Shown in pieces: positions 1 to 5,515 of a stretch of 5,515 nt of DNA. The notes beneath the pieces were generated by a model, which saw only the letters and a list, made by a program, of their open reading frames with translations, searched no databases and had not been told where the DNA came from. The stretch covers positions 1-5,515 of the forward strand of contig JAKAPV010000204.1 in assembly GCA_021806845.1 (NCBI GenBank), written 5' to 3'. The first letter of the stretch is position 1. Each line of letters starts with the position of its first letter. This stretch comes from Bacillota bacterium. Lineage in GTDB: Bacteria; Bacillota; Sulfobacillia; JAJZYS01; JAJYTV01. The position numbers and the translations under genes were made by a program.

Positions 1-696
1 GACCCGGACCGTGGCGCCGCGCAGATAGTCCGCGTACTCGGCCGAGGCGGCGCAGCTGGCCACGGGCGCGATCAGTCCGCTGGTGGCATTGGCTTGTCCG
101 ATCCAGGCGAGCCGCAGCTCGCCGAATTGCACCGCGACCCGGCATACGCGCTCGAACAGCTCCGCCTCGCTGGTGCAGTGCGGCAGCAGTTGGTTGGTTT
201 CCGCGAGCGTCGCGTGAATCCTATTGAGGAAGAGAATCTCCGCGACGCGGGCGTGCTCCTGGCTCAGGTCACGCACCGCGGCGATCACCACCCCGGAGCG
301 CAGCGGGCTCAGCGTGATGTCCACCGGAAACTGCGTGCCGTCGCGCCGCAGGCCGCGCAGCTCCATGCCGGCCGTCCCCATCACGCGCCGCCGCCGCCGT
401 TGTTCGTAATCGCGACGCAGAGCGTGGTGGTGCTCCCGGAGGCTCTGCGGTACGAGCTGCTCGACGGACAGGCCGATGAGCTCCTGAGTCGACCAGCCGA
501 ATAGCTCGCCCGCCAGATCGTTGGCGAGCAGAATTGCGCCGCGGCGGTCAACGACCAGCAGCGCATCCGGCGCGGTCTCGAACAGCTCCTCCAACCGCAC
601 GTAAGCGGCCGCATGCGCATGGCCACGCCGTACCGCGACGACCGCAAGCAGCGAGGCAAGCGCCAGCAGCGTCCCGCCCATCGTCGCGAGCGCCAT
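1..696 (-). CDS. Membrane-anchored PAS-GAF sensor protein, N-terminal part (runs off left edge)
   Basis: Reading the minus strand from 696 gives 232 codons with no stop before the window edge. Residues 2-22 form one hydrophobic membrane segment (MALATMGGTLLALASLLAVV), followed by basic residues, which suggests an N-terminal anchor with the rest in the cytoplasm. Residues 33-145 read as a PAS domain: LEELFETAPDALLVVDRRG, then LANDLAGELFGWSTQELIG, then RRDGTQFPVDITLSPL. Residues from about 152 start a GAF domain (LFLNRIHATLAETNQLL, ELFERVCRVAVQFG, LRLAWIGQA). In known proteins this PAS-GAF order is often followed by a GGDEF/EAL or histidine-kinase output, which would be beyond the left edge. 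That is inference. The start is chosen because GGGAGG at 705-710 sits 8 bases ahead of the ATG at 694-696. The frame also stays open back to an ATG at 927, but that one has no ribosome site and would add a low-complexity extension. The ligand is unknown. Confidence 0.88.
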   Translation of the reverse strand, partial: MALATMGGTLLALASLLAVVAVRRGHAHAAAYVRLEELFETAPDALLVVDRRGAILLANDLAGELFGWSTQELIGLSVEQLVPQSLREHHHALRRDYEQRRRRRVMGTAGMELRGLRRDGTQFPVDITLSPLRSGVVIAAVRDLSQEHARVAEILFLNRIHATLAETNQLLPHCTSEAELFERVCRVAVQFGELRLAWIGQANATSGLIAPVASCAASAEYADYLRGATVRV

Positions 697-1629
697 CAGC
701 GCGTCCTCCCGGACAGTCTGAATCGCCGTGTCGGCACCGGCGGCGGTTGTGCCAGGTACGGCGTCGCGGGCCGCGAGGCGGCGCGGCGCCTCTCGTCGCG
801 ATGAACCGGCTTGGCGGATTCGCGGCTCATCAGTGCAGGGATGCCGGCCGATCGGCGTCACCCGCGCGTCGGCCGGCGAGTCGGGCTGGGGAGCCGCTCG
901 CGCCGCCGCGTCGGTACCGCGATTCATCGGGACGGGGAACGGTCAAAGCACACATGCTCTTGCCTTTCCGGCTGCGCATCCTGCCCGTGGACTCCCCAAT
1001 TGATTCCAGTCTTGATCGGGTCTTATTTATACGACCTGGATGCGCTGCGGCGAGGACGGCGTTCACAACGCAGGGCAAAGGCACTTCGGGCTCGCAACGG
1101 GCGCCGCCGGACGTGCCGCGCGCCCGCGGCCACGCCACCTGCCTTGACATAATGAGCCCGCCACGCACAAGACATTGGCGGCGGACGAGAGCACCGCCCA
1201 CAGCGCATGGCCGGGCACCGACAGGGGCCCCGCGACTCCGTGTTGGGTATGGGCAGCGGCTGCCGCCGGGGATACCGGCCGCCATCGGCCCCGATCGAGC
1301 GGTGGAAGCGCCGCAACATAGCGCATTTCGAACACTGCAAGCCGATACGCGGGCAGCGGCCCGGCGCGCATGGGCTGCGGGCCGTGCCGCTGCTGCTGCG
1401 TCGACGCTCCGGATCGATCTACCGTCTTGCATGCCCGTTGCGGCCACTACGAATTCAAGTCGCATCGCAATGCGAGTACAAGCGTACCCGAGCCGATCCG
1501 CGGCTTGCTCGCGCGAGACTCTGAAGCGATTCATGGATGTCGAGTCAGTCAACTTTCGGGTGCCGACGGCCGTGATCCCGAGCAGTGCAGGTGCATGGGA
1601 TCGAACCTCCGAGCAGGCGAATCAGTAGG
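697..1629. other. Long gap with no supportable gene
   Basis: This 930-base stretch separates the divergent sensor gene and secreted-protein gene. Several long open frames cross it on both strands. Their translations are Ala/Arg/Pro-rich with no domain, hydrophobic core or ribosome site that I can recognise, as expected for shadows in GC-rich DNA. A locally AT-rich patch at about 998-1030 carries TATAAA on the minus strand (1025-1030). It could be a -10 element for the sensor gene with a leader of about 320 bases, but I find no matching -35. No tRNA, CRISPR repeat or clear hairpin terminator was seen. It may be decayed sequence or an unrecognised regulatory region. Confidence 0.5.
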
Positions 1630-3156
1630 GTGAGGCGAGTGGTGCGCTGCTCGTACGTGTTGGCGCTGTTACTGCTGTTTGGCGCGCCTGGCGGCGCGGC
1701 TGCGCAGGGACGCGCGTACTTCTTTCTGTCGTCGGACCAGGTGCGCGCTTTGCGCAATGTGGCGCCAGCGGAGAATCTCATCCTCCGATGGAGGAAGCAG
1801 GTCGAGATCCTCCAGGGCAAGGAGCCGAAGCCACCCGACGAGACGGGTACGCTTGCGCTCGGCGCGGATTACTTCGCCTGGGAGACTGCCGCCGGCAAGA
1901 CGGTGATCGTCGATTTTGCGCTGCGCCGCGTGTTCAGCTTCAGCACCGGACAGCCGGGGTTCAGCAACGATAATATGTTTGCCGCCGTCGATTTCTACGA
2001 CATGGAAGCGAGCAACAGAGCGCTGATGTCAATGCTGGAAGAGAGGCTGAAAATGCCCCACCTGCCCGGCCATCTGCGCCCGTTGTATGAAGCGGCCTTA
2101 GGAGTGCGGACGGCAGGACTTGCGCCGCTCGCGGTCGACGTGTCGAGGCGCGGCGACGAGGTCGCCGTGCAGTACAAGGGCGAGGAAGTCGCGCGCCTGC
2201 GCTTCGGTCGCGAGGAGTTGTCCCCCGCGCAGGGTGAAATGCTGGCCAGGGCGATCCGATACCTGGTGCCGATCCATCCGGCCGCGCTCGCAGCGGTGCT
2301 GCCGCTCCGGCGGCTGCCGGTTGCGATCGAGGCCGTTCACGAGTTTCACGTCGACAGCAAAGCGCGCACTTCGATCCAGCTCCAACGGGTCGCGACGAGC
2401 GCGCAGGCGTACCCGCTGCCGGCGGGCCTCTCCACCGACCTCTCGTACAACGCCTATTCGATCCCTCCACAGTTTGCAGCGTTCCTGAAGAGCGTGACCG
2501 AGATCGCGCTCCAGGCGATCCGCGGCACATACGACAAGCCGCGCCCGACCTTGGCGGATTATGCTGCGGCGGCCGACCTGGCTCAAAAGCAGGGCGACCT
2601 GCTCGAGTCCGGCCTGGCGTGGCTCGGCGCCGGCCTGCAGTACCCGCAGCAAATGGCTGCGTGCGACACGCCGGGCGGGCCCTCTTACTGTGCGGCGTAT
2701 CGCGCACAGATGCACGCCGCCGCTCAAGACCCACGGTTCAGCAAGATAGTAAAGGCCGCCGGTGACTGCACGCGGCAAGAGTGGGAGCAAGGCGCGAGGA
2801 CACTCGCAAGCGTCGACGTCGCGGGCAAGCCCCACGGCTACGTCGCATCAATGATCATGTTCTGCCTGACCGCGGGCCTGCCCCCGAAAGCGCTGCAGAA
2901 GATCGACGGCACGGGAACCCGCTTCCCCCTTTCGGCGATGGACAACGCGCTCGATGCGATCAGGGCGAACCCCTACGTGCCGTCCTACTACTACGACATC
3001 GGCGTGAGGTTCGAGAGGTCCTACTACCCGTTCTGCGCGTGGCGCATATTCGACCTGGGTTACGCGCTCGGCGGCGGGGCAAAGGGCGACGCTTTCGATG
3101 TCGGCCTGAGGAAGCGCGAGCAAATTCTGCTTGCGCGCCATCCTGGGTTCTTCTGA
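1630..3156 (+). CDS. Predicted secreted protein of unknown function
   Basis: I do not recognise this gene. With the GTG at 1630 it encodes about 508 residues. The N-terminus is a clear Sec signal peptide: basic MRRVVR, a hydrophobic run around residues 8-19, then GGAAAQG with likely cleavage after Ala25, so the product should be periplasmic or exported. The mature part has five cysteines (about 345, 354, 380, 412, 469), all in the last third, which could form disulfides. The middle is mixed alpha/beta. The segment from about 310 to 360 (LADYAAAADLAQKQGDLLES) looks helical. The C-terminal part (NPYVPSYYYDIGVRF at about 447, then SYYPFCAWRIFDLGYALGGG) is aromatic-rich and resembles a helical TPR-like repeat, which is only an impression. 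No catalytic motif is evident. The start is uncertain: all nearby candidates are GTG (1585, 1591, 1630, 1639, 1642). 1630 gives a normal signal peptide, and 1642, preceded by GAGG, is also plausible. The gene appears monocistronic and converges with the vapBC-like operon. Confidence 0.8.
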   Translation: MRRVVRCSYVLALLLLFGAPGGAAAQGRAYFFLSSDQVRALRNVAPAENLILRWRKQVEILQGKEPKPPDETGTLALGADYFAWETAAGKTVIVDFALRRVFSFSTGQPGFSNDNMFAAVDFYDMEASNRALMSMLEERLKMPHLPGHLRPLYEAALGVRTAGLAPLAVDVSRRGDEVAVQYKGEEVARLRFGREELSPAQGEMLARAIRYLVPIHPAALAAVLPLRRLPVAIEAVHEFHVDSKARTSIQLQRVATSAQAYPLPAGLSTDLSYNAYSIPPQFAAFLKSVTEIALQAIRGTYDKPRPTLADYAAAADLAQKQGDLLESGLAWLGAGLQYPQQMAACDTPGGPSYCAAYRAQMHAAAQDPRFSKIVKAAGDCTRQEWEQGARTLASVDVAGKPHGYVASMIMFCLTAGLPPKALQKIDGTGTRFPLSAMDNALDAIRANPYVPSYYYDIGVRFERSYYPFCAWRIFDLGYALGGGAKGDAFDVGLRKREQILLARHPGFF

Positions 3157-3361
3157 ACGTCCCGCAGTCCAGGCCGGATTGAGCTCTCACCGAGGGCCAG
3201 TGGGACGGCGACGACCGCCCAAGCAGGCGTTTGCGAGCCGCCCGGCCGTGTCGTGTCGATAACCAGTCGGACATCGACCGCGAGCTCTGCGCGGGCGCAC
3301 TCATCTGTCACGATTTGCCGCCCTTCGCCCCAGGTCGGACGGGCTCGGACGTGTCAAGCCC

Positions 3362-3748
3362 TCAGACGGCCCGCACCGGCGCAGGATAGCGCGCGACGGT
3401 CTCATTCGTCGTAAGCAGCGTGATGCCCTCAACGACGGCCTGCGCGATGAGAACGCGATCGAAGAGATCCTCATGCAAGGGTGGCAGGGCATCGATCGCC
3501 ACGACATGCTGAGTGCCAATCGGCAGCTCGGTGTAACCGTTATCGAGCAGTCCCCGCCGCAGCAGCCGCGCATCGACCTGGAAGTCCTCGCGGCCTAATC
3601 CGCGCTTGATCACGATCTCCCAGAGGCTCGCCGCGCTGACGAAGAGCTGATTGTCATCGGCTTCGATCAGCTCACGGGCGGCCTTGGATAGACGGTCAGG
3701 CCGACCCGCCGCCCAGAGGAGCAGGTGTGTATCGAGCAGTAATCTCAA
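3362..3748 (-). CDS. vapC: PIN-domain toxin of a type II toxin-antitoxin pair (VapC-like)
   Basis: The product is 128 residues, the normal size for a VapC ribonuclease, which cleaves RNA (often tRNA or rRNA) using Mg/Mn bound by acidic residues. Visible landmarks are MRLLLDTHLLLWA with Asp6, SAASLWEIVIKRG with Glu44, and LHEDLFDRVLIAQAV with Asp97. The final strand reads LLTTNETVARY, where many relatives carry TADE or TTDE. The usual fourth acidic position is therefore Asn115, with Glu116 beside it. The start is TTG at 3746-3748, whose last two bases overlap the antitoxin's TGA (TTGA, 4-base overlap). An in-frame TGA two codons upstream excludes a longer start. The overlap implies translational coupling, which keeps toxin below antitoxin. 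Whether the toxin is active cannot be told from sequence. Confidence 0.93.
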   Translation of the reverse strand: MRLLLDTHLLLWAAGRPDRLSKAARELIEADDNQLFVSAASLWEIVIKRGLGREDFQVDARLLRRGLLDNGYTELPIGTQHVVAIDALPPLHEDLFDRVLIAQAVVEGITLLTTNETVARYPAPVRAV

Positions 3749-3990
3749 GGGTCATTGCCCAGCCGGCGCTCGGTCTCGCCGCCGCCCATCCGGTCGAAGT
3801 CGTCGGGCACGGCGATCTGCCCCACCATAAATCCCACGCGTTTCGCCTGCCCGGCCTCCGGCGCAGCCAGCGGAATCACCTTGACCAAGGGCTTCCCGGC
3901 CTTGGCGATCACGAAGGATTCTCCTCTGGCCGCCTGCTCCACCAGTCGCGATAGATGGGTCTTGGCCTCATGGATATTGACGGTTTGCAT
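3745..3990 (-). CDS. vapB: Phd/YefM-family antitoxin (VapB-like)
   Basis: The product is 81 residues and has the Phd/YefM antitoxin pattern. The N-terminal DNA-binding and dimerisation part is MQTVNIHEAKTHLSRLVEQA, followed by ARGESFVIAKAGKPLVKVIP. The C-terminal tail (KRVGFMVGQIAVPDDFDRM) is typical of the region that wraps around and blocks a PIN toxin. It is the first gene of a two-gene operon with the VapC-like toxin, overlapping by 4 bases. In this family the antitoxin, alone or with toxin, represses its own promoter, and a near-palindromic site lies 11 bases upstream of the start codon. No good Shine-Dalgarno precedes the ATG at 3988-3990 (the upstream bases read CCACATCGACC), so the start rests on the conserved N-terminus. 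Confidence 0.92.
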   Translation of the reverse strand: MQTVNIHEAKTHLSRLVEQAARGESFVIAKAGKPLVKVIPLAAPEAGQAKRVGFMVGQIAVPDDFDRMGGGETERRLGNDP

Positions 3991-4000
3991 GGTCGATGTG

Positions 4001-4023
4001 GACTTAGTTCGATAAACTTAGTC
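4001..4023. promoter_or_regulatory. Putative autoregulatory operator of the toxin-antitoxin operon
   Basis: Two 9-base arms, GACTTAGTT (4001-4009) and AACTTAGTC (4015-4023), flank a 5-base centre. They are inverted copies matching at 8 of 9 positions. The core ACTTAGT also recurs as a direct repeat 14 bases apart (4002-4008 and 4016-4022). The site is AT-rich against its surroundings and lies between the antitoxin start and a -10-like box, where Phd/VapB-type repressors usually bind. The binding role is inference from position and symmetry. Confidence 0.6.
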
Positions 4024-4030
4024 TATTATG
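4024..4030. promoter_or_regulatory. Possible bidirectional -10 element next to the operator
   Basis: On the minus strand this reads CATAAT (4030-4025), one mismatch from TATAAT, and would place the vapB transcript start near 4018, inside the operator. On the plus strand it reads TATTAT (4024-4029), also one mismatch, and would serve the small frame at 4060. No convincing -35 hexamer is found at 16-18 bases on either side, so this is tentative. Confidence 0.35.
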
Positions 4031-4059
4031 CAGCAATGGAAGCCCAGGAGGTATCCGCG

Positions 4060-4296
4060 ATGGAATAGAAGCGGGACACACGGCACCTGCAGTCCGGGAT
4101 GTCCCTCGTCTACCCCACACTCTCGCGGGCCATCCGCGAAGCGTCTTGGCCCGCCCCAGCTTCCGGTAACGCTCGCTACAGGTTGCTCGCGCGGCTGCGG
4201 AGGGCAGAATTCCCGGGACCGATCCGGCGACCGCCGGACGACGGCAAGATTCGGGTCGTCAAACGGAATGGCAGTATAACTTATTGTTTTATATAG
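4060..4296 (+). pseudogene. Small interrupted reading frame between vapB and tRNA-Ser
   Basis: AGGAGG at 4046-4051 sits 8 bases before ATG 4060-4062, an ideal ribosome site, but the frame reads Met-Glu-stop (TAG at 4066-4068). After the TAG it is open for 76 codons to a TAG at 4294-4296. Restarting at ATG 4099 would give 65 residues, MSLVYPTLSRAIREAS through to a basic tail ending in VVKRNGSITYCFI. Codon third positions are mostly G/C (about 70 percent) until the last dozen codons, as in a real gene, and this frame looks better than the other frames here. I do not recognise the product, which is small and basic. It is most simply a gene broken by a nonsense change. It may instead start at 4099, which lacks a good ribosome site, or be chance. 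It is divergent from vapBC, and its end faces the tRNA 3' end. Confidence 0.35.
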
Positions 4297-4307
4297 AATA
4301 TAATAGA

Positions 4308-4400
4308 TGGCGGAGAGGGTGGGATTCGAACCCACGTGCCGGTTTTACCCGACCATCCGATTTCGAGTCGGCGCCGTTATGACCGCTTCGGTACCTCTCC
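4308..4400 (-). tRNA. tRNA-Ser (anticodon CGA)
   Basis: The minus strand folds as a 93-base class II tRNA. The acceptor stem GGAGAGG pairs with CCTCTCC, followed by discriminator G and an encoded CCA (4310-4308). The anticodon loop CTCGAAA gives anticodon CGA at 4365-4363, reading the serine codon UCG. The long variable arm folds as GTCGG, a loop, and CCGGC, which is diagnostic for Ser. The T arm is GTGGG-TTCGAAT-CCCAC. The anticodon stem has four Watson-Crick pairs plus a G.A mismatch at its outer end (27-43). The gene is divergent from mltF. Confidence 0.96.
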
Positions 4401-4414
4401 GGGGGACGAGTGGT

Positions 4415-4420
4415 ATTATA
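4415..4420 (-). promoter_or_regulatory. -10 box of the tRNA-Ser promoter
   Basis: The minus strand has a perfect TATAAT 14 bases ahead of the mature 5' end of the tRNA, so the primary transcript would carry a leader of only about 7 bases. No good -35 is seen at the expected distance. The same AT patch reads TATTAT on the plus strand and might also serve mltF. Confidence 0.55.
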
Positions 4421-4453
4421 GCTGTTAATTTTTGCCCTCGTGGAGTCCGACTC

Positions 4454-5515
4454 TTGGCGCGAAGACGCAACCGTGCACGCCTGGGGACGGCGAGATCCAA
4501 GATAAGAGCAATAGCCGCCGTCACCACGATTGCATTACTGGTTCAAGGTTCACGCACGCCTACCGTGATGGAGCAGATCCACTCCCGTGGGGAGCTCCGC
4601 GTGGTCACCCTGAACGCCCCCACCAGCTTCTATCTGGGCTCGCAGGGACCCAAGGGACTCGAATACGACCTGGCCTGCCGCTTCGCGGCGTCGCTCGGAC
4701 TGCGGCTCAAGATCTATGCCGTCCGCAATGAGGCCGCGATGCAGGCCGAGCTCGCCTCGGGGCGGGCGGACATTGCCGCGGCGCAGATCACGGCCGACGG
4801 CGCCTGGGAGCAGGTGGGTGACCCGGCGAGCCCGTATGCCGAGATCCCGCAGCTGGTCGTCTACCGCACCGGCGAACCCGCGCCCAGCGACTTCATGCAC
4901 CTCGAGGACGCGACACTCGTTGTCCGCGCCGATAGCCCGCAGGAGGGCGTCCTGCAACGACTGAAGCTGGTTGCGCCCTTCCTGAGATGGGAATCGGCGG
5001 CGCCGGGCACCGCGCCGCTGCAGGATGTCGAGACCGGAAGCGACACCTTAGCCGTGATGGATGCGCGCACCTATGCCTATGCGCATCATCTGTATCCCGA
5101 TACTGCAGCCGCATTCGCGCTGCCGCAGAAGCGCCCCGTGCAATGGATCGTGCGCCAGGGCGCCCCGGAACTGCTGCAGGCGGTCAACCGCTTCTTCGAC
5201 TCGATACGCTCCTCCGGCGAGCTGGCGACCCTGCTGCAGCAGGACTCGGGGGATGCAAGCTCGTTCCATTACGAGCAGTCGCGCGTGTTCGAGCAGTATT
5301 TCGTGCAGCGCCTGCCGCGCTTTCGTGACTGGTTCGAGCAGGCCGCCGAGCGCTATGACCTCGACTGGCGACTGTTGGCTGCGATCGGTTTCCAGGAATC
5401 CCGCTGGAATCCCACAGCCGTTTCATCGAGCGGCGCAGTCGGCGTCATGATGCTCACCTCCGACACGGCGCAGGAGATGGGAATCACCCACCGGCGCAAC
5501 GCCGAGGCCAGCATT
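4454..5515 (+). CDS. mltF: Membrane-bound lytic murein transglycosylase F, N-terminal 354 residues (runs off right edge)
   Basis: MltF cleaves the MurNAc-GlcNAc bond of peptidoglycan, forming 1,6-anhydro ends, and acts from the periplasmic side of the envelope. The visible 354 codons show a basic N-terminus and a hydrophobic segment at about residues 17-32 (IRAIAAVTTIALLVQG) that would export or anchor it. A solute-binding-like (SBP_bac_3) regulatory domain follows at about 42-265, from IHSRGELRVVTLNAPTSFYL to the region before LLQQD. The catalytic SLT domain starts near 290: YDLDWRLLAAIGFQESRWNP carries the catalytic Glu315, followed by SSGAVGVMMLTSDTAQEMG. E. coli MltF has its catalytic Glu at the equivalent position, about 314. 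The start is TTG 4454, preceded by TGGAG 8 bases upstream (4441-4445). The next in-frame ATG, at 4568, would remove the membrane segment. The C-terminus, including the end of the SLT domain, is outside the window. Confidence 0.93.
   Translation, partial: MARRRNRARLGTARSKIRAIAAVTTIALLVQGSRTPTVMEQIHSRGELRVVTLNAPTSFYLGSQGPKGLEYDLACRFAASLGLRLKIYAVRNEAAMQAELASGRADIAAAQITADGAWEQVGDPASPYAEIPQLVVYRTGEPAPSDFMHLEDATLVVRADSPQEGVLQRLKLVAPFLRWESAAPGTAPLQDVETGSDTLAVMDARTYAYAHHLYPDTAAAFALPQKRPVQWIVRQGAPELLQAVNRFFDSIRSSGELATLLQQDSGDASSFHYEQSRVFEQYFVQRLPRFRDWFEQAAERYDLDWRLLAAIGFQESRWNPTAVSSSGAVGVMMLTSDTAQEMGITHRRNAEASI

Noticed and set aside
697..927. Longer start (ATG at 927) for the sensor gene
   Set aside because: It lacks a ribosome site and would add a low-complexity, Pro/Ala/Arg-rich extension, whereas the ATG at 696 has GGGAGG at ideal spacing.
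1144..1149. Perfect TTGACA, a possible -35 element
   Set aside because: The hexamer 17 bases downstream is ACAAGA, not a -10, and no gene starts nearby.
830..1552. A 240-codon open frame on the minus strand
   Set aside because: Ala/Arg-rich translation, no recognisable motif and no Shine-Dalgarno; other frames are equally open there.
534..1628. A 364-codon open frame on the plus strand
   Set aside because: It runs antisense through the PAS sensor coding region. Its product is Arg/Ala/Pro-rich with no domain or ribosome site, typical of a shadow frame in GC-rich DNA.
1961..2835. Two long minus-strand frames (245 and 257 codons) inside the secreted-protein gene
   Set aside because: They lie antisense to a frame with a clear signal peptide and normal composition; their own products are Arg-rich and unstructured.
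3157..3361. Terminator between the convergent secreted-protein and toxin genes
   Set aside because: CGTCCC (from 3158) and GGGACG (near 3202) can pair, but the loop is nearly 40 bases and no T-run follows, so it is not a credible intrinsic terminator.
4018..4335. A 105-codon minus-strand frame
   Set aside because: It begins inside the tRNA-Ser gene and runs over the operator; no domain or ribosome site.

Overview
The window looks like a stretch of a GC-rich proteobacterial chromosome, most likely gammaproteobacterial. The best taxonomic clue is the right-end gene, a lytic transglycosylase of the MltF type whose domain order and catalytic-Glu position match the E. coli enzyme. No ribosomal or other species-level marker is present, so the genus is left open.

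Layout from left to right. (1) Bases 1-696, minus strand: the N-terminal 232 codons of a membrane-anchored PAS-GAF sensor protein that runs off the left edge, so its output domain is not visible. (2) Bases 697-1629: about 930 bases with no convincing gene. The open frames there are Ala/Arg/Pro-rich shadows of high GC. (3) Bases 1630-3156, plus strand: a predicted secreted protein of about 508 residues that I do not recognise, with a clear signal peptide, five cysteines in the mature part and a Tyr/Phe-rich C-terminus. (4) Bases 3362-3990, minus strand: a vapBC-like type II toxin-antitoxin operon, with a Phd/YefM-type antitoxin and a PIN-domain toxin whose frames overlap by 4 bases. A near-palindromic putative operator lies just upstream of the antitoxin. 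(5) Bases 4046-4296, plus strand: a small reading frame with a textbook Shine-Dalgarno and ATG, but with TAG as its third codon. It is either a decayed gene or a gene that starts further downstream. (6) Bases 4308-4400, minus strand: a complete tRNA-Ser with anticodon CGA and an encoded CCA end. (7) Bases 4454-5515, plus strand: mltF, starting at TTG and cut off by the right edge.

Functionally the window divides at the tRNA. On the right, tRNA-Ser and mltF look like stable housekeeping genes. On the left, abutting the 3' end of the tRNA, lie an AT-rich junction, the damaged small frame, the toxin-antitoxin pair, an orphan secreted protein and a long non-coding stretch. This is the usual appearance of accessory DNA next to a tRNA gene, but no integrase or clear attachment-site repeat is visible. 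Apart from the toxin-antitoxin pair the genes show no operon structure and no shared pathway. No CRISPR array, rRNA or intact insertion sequence was found.
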